A stretch of DNA of 64,000 nt from Stropharia rugosoannulata. Lineage: Eukaryota; Basidiomycota; Agaricomycetes; Agaricales; Strophariaceae. Below the pieces are notes generated by a model that was not told the origin of the DNA, ran no database searches, and worked only from the letters and a program-made list of their open reading frames with translations. A program made the translations under genes and the position numbers. This document shows, in pieces, positions 12,701-24,225 of the stretch; the stretch's first letter is position 1, and each line of letters opens with the position of its first letter. The stretch is from positions 2,294,001 through 2,358,000 of the forward strand of contig JANCIK010000009.1 of assembly GCA_028532985.1 (NCBI GenBank). The letters are read 5' to 3'.

Positions 12701-15700
12701 CTTGGTCCGTTGCCTTTTATGTCAGTTTTATTACCCTATTCGGCTCATCATTAAGCTTGGCAGGAGAAATGCACTTCATCCCTACATCCCCGGAATCATG
12801 GTACAATCTACCGCGGAAAGGTGGGATAGCATACGCTGCCCAGGAATCATGGGTTCAGAACGATACGATACGGAACAATATTTTATTTGGTTCGGAATAT
12901 GATGAAGAGCGTTATCAAGCAGGTAAAGAGCTGCGCACTTTTTTTTATGCACGCGGATATTGACGTCTGATTCTAGTTATCCATCAATGCGCCTTAAAGC
13001 AAGACCTGAATATGTTCTTTGCTGGTGATGCTACTGAGGTCGGGGAACGAGGGCTAACACTCAGGTGGGTATATCTAATTCCTTCTCACGTTTCATCATG
13101 CTTAATATCCCTTCCGATGCAGTGGAGGACAAAAGGTTTCAGTTGCGGTTTCATTTTGGGTTAAATAAATCTCTGATTGTATATGCAGGCACGCGTAACT
13201 TTGGCCAGAGCAATATACTCGAGAGCAGAAGTCATCCTGTTGGACGATGTCTTGGCTGCCCTCGATGTACACACGTGAGTCAATCCACTCACATGCACGA
13301 TTTTGAGGACGATGACCATGATATGTTAATGAAGCTCGGCTTGGATCGTAGATAATTGCTTCAGAGGCGATCTCATAAAAGGAAGGACTGTTCTAATTGT
13401 GGTGCGTCGGACAGTCTGCATCAGGGAATTGAAGTCGTGACACATTTTATTAGACGCATAATGTTGCCCTCGTGAAACCCTTGGCAGGGTTCATAGTCTC
13501 CGTTAACATGAACGGGGAAATCAAAAGCTACGAAAATCAGGCCATAATGGCTGTTAGTCGCGACCCCGAGCTTGCGGCCGTGGTCAAAGAAGACCAACGA
13601 ACAGTGAAACTTGGCATAGAAGTGATTGATCAAGAACCAGTGCGAATGGGAACCCCACAGGACGGGAAACTTATGGTCTCTGAGGAAATTGTTGAAGGTC
13701 ATATTGCCTGGAAATCATTCAAGCTCTTCCTTGCGAGTATGGGCGGAGACCATGCCGCAGCCTTCTTCTCAGTCGTCATCGCTACACTCCTGCTCAACGA
13801 ATGGTCGTCTACCTTTCAAGTGTGGTTTGTTGGCTACTGGGGATCACAGTACGAAACGCACCCTGCGTCTGAAGTGCGGGTATACACGTTAGCGTTTTTT
13901 TTTCTTCAATTTAGTTTGATACCGGTCGCTGAAAATGATGGTTTCTAGCTATCTTGTAGGATATACTGCAATCACTGTGGTATTCTGTCTGCTCTATACA
14001 ACTTCTTACATGTTTTACATGTACGGTGCTGTTCGTGCTTCTCGAGTCATTCATAAGAAATTACTTGATTCCATCTTGGGCAGTACTTTTCGGTGAGGCA
14101 GCATTTTCATTAGGTTGTCCACAAGTGATCTCGAACTATAATTTTTAGATGGCTTGACAAGACTCCGATAGGGCGAATCGTTGCCAGATGTACCAAGGAC
14201 GTTCGAGGCCTGGATGGACCGGTCCCACAGGCGTTGCTCTGGGTGACTGAAAGTTTATCTGGGGTATTCGCAAAGCTGGGGGCAATTATTCTGTTTTCGC
14301 CCATGTTCTTTTGGCCTGGATTGGGCATTACCGCGATGGGCATTTGGCTGGGCAGAATGTATCTCAAGGCTATGTTATCTGTCAAGAGGGAGTCGAGGTA
14401 CTTCTGCACTTCCATGTGAAAATAGGTCTTTCGCTAACGAATAACTAGTAATGCGCGTGCTCCTGTTCTTTCTCACTTCAGCGCTGCTATGCACGGGCTG
14501 AGTACGTCTGCATACAATACGTTGCATTTGCATTAACCGTCTCACTCGTTAAACAGTATCCATACGGGCTTACGGGGCGCAGGACATGTTCAAGGCACAG
14601 TCCTTGGAGCGTATCAACTATTATACTCGACTGTCGCGGATATCATTCAATCTCAATCGGTGGATTAGCGTACGTATTGATTTCTTGGGCGCCTCGTTTA
14701 CGGCGGCGCTCGCTGCATACCTGGTGTACGGCCCCCAAGTCGGCACTTCCAACACCGGCTTCTCCTTGGCCATGGCGCTCGAGTTCACCGACGTCATTCT
14801 CAACCTCGTGCGGATGTACAACTACTTCGAAGTGGAGACGAACAGGTAGCGTCGCTTGGCTCTTACATTTGCATTGGGCACTTCTCTTATTATTTGTGTA
14901 CATAGTGTGGAACGCATTCAGGGATATCTCGATATTGAGCACGAGCCGAAGCCGAGTGACACAGGGAGACCCCCAGCTGCATGGCCGACCAGCGGTGACC
15001 TGCGCGTGGAAGGTCTTAGTGCACGCTATTCTCCGGTGAGTTGGGTCAATGTACTTGATAACAGCATATATATTTACGAAAACTGGACCCCATGACAGGC
15101 TGGCCCTGATGTCCTGCGTGATGTCTCTTTTCATATCAAGTCCGGAGAACGTGTCGGCATAGGTAGGTCATTAATTTCTTTATAGACTATTCTGGTGCGC
15201 TGAGTTCGGCATATGAAGTGGGGAGGACTGGGAGCGGAAAGGTTGTCGAACAGATTGAATTATATTATGCATATCTACTGACGTCGTTTTTTCTCAAGAG
15301 CTCGTTAACTCTGGCCCTGCTGAGATGCATCATAACAGAAGGGGAGGTGTTCTTTGACGATGTTCCGATCAGCACAATCAACTTGGACGCACTGCGTACG
15401 AACATCACTATTATTCCGCAGATGGCAAGTTCATTTATCCATAATTAGTGGGCTCAGGACGCTTATCTATTTTTGCGCACTACGTAGCCCGAGCTGCTCA
15501 GTGGTAAGTGGGCTATTGTAGCGCCTCGTGCTTCCCATGTATTGAATATATATGACGCTGTGTAGGAACGCTTCGCGAGAATTTGGATCCATTCGCGCAG
15601 AATGATGATGCAGTACTGAATGATGCGCTCGACGCGGCTGAATTGTTCACACTCCAAGAGGATGCTGGAGAGGCTAGGATCACATTGGACACGGAGATTG

Positions 15701-16349
15701 CGAGTGCAGGCGGCAACCTGTCCGTTGGACAACGTCAGATAATCGCACTTGCCCGGGCAATGATTCGGCGCAGCAAGCTTCTGATGCTGGACGAAGGTGA
15801 TTTGGTGATAATAATCAGCGTTATTTTGAATGACTGACTCCTAAGTAAAAAAATAAATTGCTTCAACGCCAGCCACATCTGCGATAGGTGAGCCAATACG
15901 TGCCATTCATTCACATTGTCACCTTTTCTGAGTTTCCATTCTGTCAGATTACAAAACTGATGCGGTTATTCAACGTACGCTAAGAACACAGCTTCCAAAA
16001 GACGTTACCGTTATCACGGTGGCTCACCGCTTGCAGAGCATAATGGACGCCGATAAGATTGTGAGAACTCGTGCCACATTTCCGTCTCCCCCCCTTTCTT
16101 ATTAAGTTTGGCTATCTATAGATTGTGTTAGAGAACGGGCGTATTGTGCGTGTTTTGTTGTGAAAAAAAGAGTTTTGCCCCCGGATAGGCCGAGGAAGCT
16201 GATCGTTTGTATAGGCCGAATTTGGCAAGCCGTCTGATCTTCTCCGGCGGGAAAATGGAAAGCTGGGCGGGATGGTGAGCGAAAGCGCGGATAAGGACAA
16301 GTTGTGGGACCTTGCGATGAGTCAGCAGGACATGGATAACGTCTTTTGA
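9760..16349 (+). CDS. ABCC (MRP)-type full ABC transporter A
   Basis: About 34 exons join in phase to 1569 aa: 9760-9790, 9835-10160, 10214-10474, 10529-10705, 10763-10826, 10882-10969, 11021-11520, 11574-11637, 11700-11796, 11857-12023, 12071-12144, 12194-12283, 12340-12613, 12667-12704, 12764-12922, 12977-13064, 13123-13135, 13189-13274, 13335-13401, 13454-13887, 13949-14092, 14149-14397, 14449-14501, 14557-14845, 14906-15035, 15099-15162, 15219-15241, 15299-15424, 15488-15503, 15566-15796, 15873-15887, 15948-16060, 16122-16145, 16215-16349. Layout is N-terminal membrane region, TMD1, NBD1, TMD2, NBD2. NBD1 has GPTGSGKTS (about 738), LSGGQ (about 835) and [12 protein letters not shown], with Asp in place of the catalytic Glu, as usual in ABCC. 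NBD2 has GRTGSGKSS (about 1346), LSVGQ (about 1451) and LDEATSAID. Family members export conjugates or drugs at vacuole or plasma membrane; the substrate is unknown. The first exon is the least certain. The intron at 15425 begins with GC. Confidence 0.88.
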
Positions 16350-17477
16350 GTCTTTACATACACGCTAAACTTGGAGGACTCACGGTCCCGTAGAGCGAAC
16401 AAAGTTGGAGACCTGGGATCTAGATTTGGGTAAATGTTGGGCCATTGGGTATTTTACAAGGGATCTATGTACTTATTTAGACGCCCATAACCGATATCGG
16501 GGACATACAAGACATTGCCGCGGGGTGACGTACTTGGCGATCTGAGTAGTTGAGAGCTGGATCTATACAAAGTGGTTCGACAAGCTATGTACGGAAAACG
16601 GGGGTCCAAGCAACGTGGGGACAGCTCCACCGCTGACTGGCTGCAGCCCCAGCAGATGATGAGTTTAATCGCATAAATACATGTCCCAGAGCTTCGAGCG
16701 GCGCACGTCATTGTTATTTGGGGGTGCGGGTGCAGGTGGGTGACATCAGATTGCTCGGTATGGAAAGCGGGCCGTGATCGTCGTTGGCCGGCCTCCAGCC
16801 CGCCTCTGACTGAGGCAGCACGGCGCAAATCACATCGTGGTTGGAGCGTTGATTGGCGGTAGGATTGGGTGACGGCTACGCGGCTACTGATTGGCAGAGT
16901 GACGCTAAAGCTGCGCAGAGCTATGCAGCGTCAGGGAAGATATAGATGAATGTGGTTGAATGAGGGTGCAGGCGAGAGACGATTGTTGGTCCCCGGATTG
17001 CTTCGAGTTGTAGGTCAAGTGACGTCATCTGCATCGGGGAGGTCGTATTTAGGCAGTCGGGAGCTGGGGAGAAGGGAGTATATATCCCTGTCCAGCATAC
17101 AACGACAAGAAACACTCGATGGTTGACGCACCCTCAGGTATATTCCAGCAATTTCTCGCGGAGAGCGCGCGCGCGTGTGCGTCACGTGGTGCCGTAAAGG
17201 GAGACAAAAACATTTGTGCGGCGCAGCCACGGAGCGCGCTGGGTTTCTTTAAGGAGCGCGCTGCTCTCCCTCTTCCTTTCCATTCTTTTTGCCTGTTTCA
17301 TTCTTCTGACATGCCGGCTGCTTACTTTCTTTTTCAGATTGCATCGTAGATTCGCCAGGTGAGCGCCCCACCGCCCGTGTCCACGTATGCGTATTCACGG
17401 GCCCAGTTTATGAGCACGACAGTCCGCTATACCCTGCCCCCATCGCTGCGCCAGTCCCAGTCCCCCTAGTCGCGTCT
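16350..17477. promoter_or_regulatory. Upstream region of the YTH gene
   Basis: About 1.1 kb without a gene. It carries a palindromic CRE TGACGTCA at 17020-17027, a TATATAT stretch at about 17079 and a CACGTG E-box at 17183-17188. A consensus donor (GTGAGC) near 17360 could start a 5' UTR intron. Which elements act is inference. Confidence 0.4.
17020..17027. promoter_or_regulatory. CRE-like palindrome TGACGTCA
   Basis: A perfect 8-bp CREB/ATF consensus, about 450 bases upstream of the YTH protein start codon and just before a TATA-like stretch. In fungi such sites bind bZIP factors of the Atf1/Sko1 type. An exact CRE in a plausible promoter position is suggestive only. Confidence 0.4.
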
Positions 17478-20268
17478 ATGGACGGTGATGCCAGGAAAGG
17501 CATGCCCAACCCTCCAAAACCGGATCACTCCAAGCAAGGTCCCACTGCCCGCCAGCGCCGCTCGCGCTCCAATACCCCGAGGCACACTGGTCCCCATTTG
17601 TCACAGCACGCACCTGGGCCCCCCTACCAGCCGCCCGCCGCCGGTGTCTTCGAAACAGAGTACCTCCCACAGCAGGTGCACTTCCAGCCACCCGCGCCGT
17701 ACCCGCAGACCGCTGCCTTTGTTGGACCATACACGATGTCCGCGCAGACCAGCCCGCTGACCGTGCAGCGTTCGCCGCCTGCATTTGCATTCCAACCTGC
17801 ATACCACTCTATGGTGCTCGAAAACAATATCCTCACCCAAAATCTGCACGCCAACTACCAGCCCATGATGCAGTCCCGCACGCCCGTCTACCCGTTCCAG
17901 CGCCCCGCCTCCGAGGGCGGCCAGTCGTCCCATCCCTCCTTCTCCAGCACGCCTGGCCCCTCGGTTTTTCCTAGCCACCCCTCGTCCACGCCTACCACGC
18001 CCCACCTCTCCTCCACCACGGGCTCTAGCTCCATGTCTTCGCCGTACCCCAACCCAGGGACGTACCACTATCCCTCAACGCTGGCCGTGCCCGCGTACAA
18101 CTTCTCCCATCAATCGTACCCATCCTCGCCCCTGTACCAGCCGCCGTACGGCTCCGCGGCCTATGGTCAGCACTTCGCATCTCCAGGCGACAGCGAGCCC
18201 CAAGTCACCTGGTACTACATCCCCCACCAGTCCTACGACCCGGGATCGTCGTACCAGGGGCACTACGGCGTTGGGTATCCCCAGCAGGTCGCGCACTCGA
18301 GCGGTATACAGAGCCCATACAACTCTCCAGGTCAGGCATCAGGCTCGGGACATTCTGCGCACTCGGTCTCTCAGCCAAAGCCATCTAGTTCGTCGTCCTT
18401 GGCCGACAGCCATCGCAAAACGGATTCATCGTCACCGTCCGACGCGGGTGCTGCCTCCCCTCAACAGGAATCTCCGGCGGACAAGGCAGCACAACATGAA
18501 CGCCCCCTTGTGCGTCGCTCGTTCCATCCCAATCCCCCTGCACACCGCTCCGAGTGGGTGATGTGGGTGGGCAACGTGCCGGCAGACGCCACGAAGGATG
18601 AGATCTGGAGCTTTTTCAATGCCCCAGCTGACGGGCTAGATAGCGGGGGCAAAAATGGCGTCATGTCCGTATTCCCCATTTCGCGGTCTAACTGCGCGTT
18701 TATAAACTACCAGAGCATGGAAGACCTGTACAGGGCTATTAAAAGGTTCAACGGCGTACCGCTGCGGGCCAATGACTCACGCTGTCCACGGTTGGTATGT
18801 CGTGTACGGAGAAAGGACGACGACCTGAAGGCGGGCGTAGGGTATCAGCGCGGGATGGGGATGCACACGCGGTGGATTAGAGAGAAGGGGTTGTTGGACG
18901 CGGGGCGTAGACACAATTTACCCGACGGTACCCCGATGTCGCCAAGTCTCGAAAACGTGTCTGACAGTGCGAAGGGTTTGGCCAGGGCGATGTCCAAGGT
19001 ATCCTTGTCGAGCGACGACGACGGCAACAGAAGTCTTCCAGCTGGGCACTCTGGTAGCTCGGACTCGTACTCCTCGACGAATTCCAGTTTCTTGGCCCGT
19101 CACTTTCCACAGCGGTACTTTATTCTAAAGTCATTAAGTCAGGCGAGTCTGCATTGCGAAGGTTCGATTTCGGGAAATCTGATTGTTTTCGCCAACAGGA
19201 GGATTTAGACATCAGCGTTATGCGTGGAGTATGGGCAACGCAAAAACACAACGAGGAGATCTTGGATCAAGCGTTTAGGACAAGCAAGGATGTCTTTCTA
19301 ATTTTCGGAGTTAATAAAAGCAGAGAGTTCTATGGCTACGCGAGGTACGTAACTAGTCCTCTAGCCATCGACAGGGGAAATACCAACGCGACCATATATG
19401 CAGGATGTCCGGACCCGTTGTGCGGGGAGAACATGATGTTCAGTGGGCAGCACGCACACCCCACCAGGCACCCGCCGCATCTCATATTTCGCTGCCCATC
19501 GCAGATGGCCAGCCACCGACTTTTTTGTCGCCAAGCGACGGACGCCTCGTCAACGAGTCGCCACTCAGCCTTGATAGCGAGCCAGTGTCAGCGTCATCGT
19601 CTCAGGCGCCGTCGCACCCTCCGGTACGGCATTCCGCCCCTGCCCTGCTCGGAGAAAAATACCACAAGCCCACGCTGGTTACGCCCGAGGAGAAGCACCA
19701 GAGCCTGGATCAACCGCAGGCGTACCTGAAGCGCGGCCGCAGTGACCACTTTGCGCTCGACAAGTCGGCGCTTGCGCGTGCTGTGCGAGCGCCCCAAGAC
19801 GCGCAAGGTACGAGCAGCGAGTTGTATGGCGCTGGCAAGACGCTTGACCAGGTGCAGGAGGAAACTGACGGGCCGGAAATGGACGACGAGGTGTTTGACC
19901 TCTCCACCCCGATCATCCAGCGGGGCGAGGAGGTGCAGCGGGGCGAGGTGACCTGGGGAGACACGTTCGCGGTCGAGTGGCTCTGCACGGACCGTCTGCC
20001 CTTCACGAGCACGCGACACTTGAGGAACCCGTGGAATCGCGACAAGGAAATCAAGGTGTCGAGGGATGGGACGGAGCTGGAGCCGTCGGTTGGGCGGCAG
20101 CTCCTGGAGGAGTGGCAGAAGGGGCGCGAGAGGCAGAGTACCCCCGCGACTGCCGGTTCTGCGTCTGCGTCGACTAGCTCCGGCAGGCGCCCTGTGACTG
20201 GGAGGGCGGGATACCCGTTCCCGGTCATGGATAGAGTGGATGGGGACGCTGGGTCCCCGCGAGCATAA
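17478..20268 (+). CDS. RRM and YTH domain RNA-binding protein (putative m6A reader)
   Basis: Exons 17478-19142, 19199-19344 and 19404-20268 give 891 aa. Residues 1-350 are a Pro/Ser/Tyr/Gln-rich disordered region. An RRM-like domain follows (about 355-445, WVMWVGNVPADATKDEIW ... NCAFINYQSMEDLYRAIKRF). The YTH domain begins at RYFILKSLSQEDLDISV (about 545), continues with RGVWATQKHNEEILDQAF and VFLIFGVNKSREFYGYARM, and closes with AVEWLCTDRLPFTSTRHL (about 790-810). Trp567 fits the first aromatic-cage residue for N6-methyladenosine, and Trp618 is a candidate for the second. Some 160 low-complexity residues interrupt the YTH fold. The intron at 19143-19198 begins with GC; removing it restores the YTH core exactly. 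Relatives include S. pombe Mmi1 and yeast Pho92; targets unknown. Confidence 0.88.
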
Positions 20269-21404
20269 ATAAGTTTTTAGGACTTTGGACCGGGAGGGTC
20301 TAGAATAATCATCAGCACTAACACAACAAAAACATGCATGATCACACACGTATTGCTGCACTAACGACACACAATCATGTGAGTACCGTCCCCCTTTCTC
20401 TACGTCGCGCGTTACTGAGCTCGCCCGGTACGGTTTGCGTAGTTTACCATTACTTTACGACAACACGGGACAACTCTTGTCATTCACGGAACAAGCCTGT
20501 CTATTTTCCTGCTCCTCTTTTTTCTCTTTGGTTTACTTTGGGAATCCAGTGGTTGCTCTGCTTTTTTAAGTTATTCACGCTATATATAATATTAACGCTA
20601 ACTACGCAACCTCTGAGCAACATCTCCCTCCCTCCCGGCTCCCCCTCGTCTCAGCCGCCCTAGTTGTCTGGTCGCTCGTTCATGCAAGTCTATCTGCAAC
20701 GCATCTGCTCGCTTTCTTTGTAGCCATAGATTCTCTGTCGGATCTTTTTTTTGTCTCTTTTTTCTTTTTGTCCCGTACGCATTTTATACAACGTACCTAC
20801 CAACCCACTACCGCATACACACGCATACTCCTCATACATACATACACACCACATCCCCTCACACCACCACGAACCACCATTGCTACGATCGTCCGAGTCT
20901 CGTCGTCGTTCTGTTTCTGTATTAGCCCCATTGTATCCACTAGTTACCATACACGAAACACACTAGTGCCTCGCTTTTTTATTTGGGTTTTTGAGGTGTA
21001 TTGGCGCGTGGTTGGTGCCCGGCAGCTCCGTGCGCAGGTCTGACTGAGTGTGATATTTAGTCGCAAGGCCGAAGTAAGTTCTGAGCGCGCTTAGTGGAAT
21101 GATCAAGTTTATGTACTACTCGATTTGGTAACACACCGGTCCAGTTCTTGCTTGTCAACACATGTTCTTGAACACCTATGTGGTTCTGTGATTAAATTTC
21201 GCTGAGTGTCCTGCGAGCTCAGATATAATGATCTGCAAGGCCGTCTTGATAGGCTCGCCAGGGTCCTCATCAATATGAACGACCTATGCCGTTTACGTAT
21301 GTTCTTCAGCACGAGGACGTGTTGGAGTCAAATTTTGCCGTGCTCCGCAACCGCTTTTTGTTTAGTTCAACTTCTCTCCCTCCCCTTGACTGGAAGAGAA
21401 TATC
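20269..21404. other. Intergenic region, pyrimidine-rich
   Basis: About 1.1 kb between the YTH gene and the TPR gene. It is rich in C/T and T tracts (20500-20900), typical of fungal 3' UTR or promoter sequence. No supportable gene. Confidence 0.45.
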
Positions 21405-24120
21405 ATGGCCTCTGGATCCCAGACTTGTAAATCCACCTCAAATGCGGAGCGCTTGAAAGCTATAGGGAACGACTTGCATAGACAAGGCAACTTTCAGGCT
21501 GCGCGCGAGAAGTACTCTGCGGCGATCAAGGAGGATCCGACCAATGCGATCTACTATGCTAATCGTGCTGCAAGCTCGTTGGAGCTGAAAGAGTGAGAGA
21601 GTTCGCTGTGTGTGTAGTATGTGTGTATGCTAACCTGGTTGTTATTGCTTTTAACTACGAATCTTTTTGCTGGACCGTCTTCGTGCAGGTACCTCGATGC
21701 TGCTTCGGATGCACAGAAAGTGAATTTTATTTATTTATCTATTTTCTTCTACTCGTCGGACCGCTGACGGGCCTCCTTTGTTTCAGGCTACAGAGCTAAA
21801 TCCTACTTATGCTAAAGCCTGGTCAAGGCTGGGGACCGCGACCTATGTAAGGTCCTTTTTGCCCTACATCTGCCTCGTCCAGCGATATAACGATGCGCGA
21901 CATGTATACTTAGGGCCTTGGTGCATACTCCGAAAGCATACGCGCCTTTAATGAAGCGCTCAAGTGTCTCCCGGCCCCCGAGAAGGCCAATCGTACAGAA
22001 CTGAGGTTCAGGGCTGAAGTCCAGAGAGACTTGAAGAAGTCGCAGACAGCCTCCCGAGCCCCGGTTGATGAGAATGTGATGCTGATACCGCGGGACTTGG
22101 AACACCCTTGGGTAAGAGCAGCTGCAATGGAGGCTGAAATCAATGCGAAAGAGAAGCTGTCGAGCGTGCGTGCATCCTATGTTCTGTATTCCCCCCATTT
22201 CCGCATTGACATCTATTTTGTTATATAGGCGATAATTATCTTAATAGCGTATCAGGTTAGCCTTCTTCCCTGTTTTAAGCTGCCGTTTATTGATGTGGAA
22301 TTCTGAATATTTTGTACTCTACAGGACTACATGGATGGGATCAATATGGCAAAGAGACTGCAGAAGACGGTTTCAGGAAACAATGAAACTGTAAAAGGTG
22401 AATTAGGGGTACGTCCGTTCAACAAGTCTGTCCTTATCAGCTTTTCATGTGGCTACCTATGATTATCAGGCTTTGAGTAAAATAACGAATGGCCTAATGC
22501 GCGATATGCGGGTTTTCCACATGGATTCTGATTGGCAAGAAAAATTGGACGACCAAAGTTCGTTCTCGGATCTCCATCTACCACCCTGAAGTCGAGCTGA
22601 CATTGACGGATATGGTTTTTAGTCAATTATGAGGTACTCTGTTACAAAGCTTGGAGCAAGGAATCAGCCGAGGTCGTCAAGAGAGAAGCACCTAGGCGCC
22701 TACAGCAGCACGGCTGGGAGCCGCTTCGCCTAACTCTATCTACTACTATTCGGTAAGCAATAATCCTGGTCCACAATCTATCAAGTATACCTCATTGTTT
22801 TTATGTAGGGGTTGGCTCCTCGGTGGTGTCGTTGCCCATGTTGCCCGTAAACCGGAGGAGTCGGTACTATATTACTCACGGGCACTAGACATTGTTGAGT
22901 GGGGTGCAAAGAAGTGGGAGAATGTGCCAACGGAGCAGCGTGGAGTGATTTTTGAGAAAACCTTCATTCGAGGAATAAAAAAGATGAAGCTCGCAGCCAT
23001 GCTTGATGTGCGTTTTCAACCTTTAATTATTTATATAGTGCCAGCTAATTTTGAGTGCTGGTTCTAGGGTCTAGAAAGCAAGGCTGAAGGACTGAAATTT
23101 AGCATTCGAGATATGCTGAACGTTTGCACTGACATTGTCAGTGATGTTGACAACAACCCTCCCATTGGAGAAATCGGCTATTTTGACTATGCTTCTTTTT
23201 GGTTAATACCAAAAGCTGAAGCCCTTGTGTTCGTTTTTTATTTTATCTTGGTTCTGCCTAAGTTTAACGCCCAACCTTAGAGGTTTGGCATGGTACAGCA
23301 AATGCCTAGGTGACGAAGCTCTTACTGCTGAAGATGCCAATTCTTCGTATCTTCAAGCCACATTGCTCTATACGCAAGCAGCTAAAGGCTATCCGACGGA
23401 TGATGAAAGAGTTCTCAACTATTACCGATTAGCTCTACAAGCAGGTTGGTTGGCGCCTGATGGAGTGAAAACCAAAGAGACGTTTGAAATCTTGGAGCAT
23501 ATATTCAATTGCGTTCCTGAAGCTGGGAGAATTTGGGAGCACTCTGCCTCATGGTCAAGCATAAGTGAAGAGACCGCGACTGTTTTTGAGTTTGGGTCAA
23601 GGTTCAACGATGCTATACGAAGCAAGCGCATTGCGCTCAATGACATTGTTAAACCGGAAGAAATGGTGAGCTCTCTCTGTATACTACTTCTAATTTTTAT
23701 ATTAATAGCATGCTCAGAGGTCTGCCTACAAGTGGGGTGGAAATCCCGTTTTTATCTAGCTTCGGTCCAGAACAATTTAGCCTGCTTTGAATTGATAAAT
23801 CGACGATATGAGAAATTATTTTATTCGGTCAACCAAAATCAGACAGAGACACTATCTTGCATGCTACCTGGCAACTTTACCTTTATTGATAGACATGAAC
23901 GCTCCCCTGGATGAAACAACTTTGACCAAAGTGCATGCAATTGCCGTCGGTATGTTCTACGGGAATCAACCCGAATCGCGTTGCAGATATATATCAATTT
24001 TGGGAAAAGGAAACACAACGTCGACTCGGGTTCTGCCCCAAATTACCGCACGTGTGCCGAACAACTGCGCGTCTTGCCGACGTAGCCGGTCTAATTAATA
24101 GTCAGATTGAAAGAGTATTG
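21405..24120 (+). CDS. TPR-repeat protein (3' end unresolved)
   Basis: Fourteen exons stay in phase for 620 codons: 21405-21592, 21689-21719, 21787-21846, 21914-22165, 22229-22255, 22325-22408, 22470-22557, 22623-22752, 22809-23007, 23068-23228, 23281-23665, 23718-23731, 23843-23949, 23987-24120. The N-terminus holds about three tetratricopeptide repeats of the co-chaperone style (AERLKAIGNDLHRQGNFQAA, then NPTYAKAWSRLGTATY). The middle is helical with TPR-like pieces but has no named domain. After codon 620 there is a perfect donor GTAAGT, yet no stop in frame: reading on, or splicing to the AG at 24198, leads into the F-box frame. It is therefore either one TPR plus F-box protein or a separate gene whose last exon I cannot place. 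The 37-nt intron at 23950 is the weakest junction. Confidence 0.65.
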
Positions 24121-24225
24121 GTAAGTAATGAACGAAATGTCCTTTTACTTAACTGTATTTCACACCGCTCTGCGTCTCTGCTATTTGACCTCCGTAAGAC
24201 TGGTAAAACAAATTTGAAGACACCC

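Noticed and set aside
17601..18068. 155-codon minus-strand frame rich in Arg and Gly
   Set aside because: It mirrors the Pro/Ser-rich N-terminus of the YTH protein; low-complexity shadow.
19163..19180. tRNA-like GGTTCGATT stretch
   Set aside because: It lies in the YTH intron, and no acceptor stem or anticodon arm can be formed around it.
19594..20370. 258-codon minus-strand frame
   Set aside because: It is antisense to the last YTH exon and shows no recognisable family.
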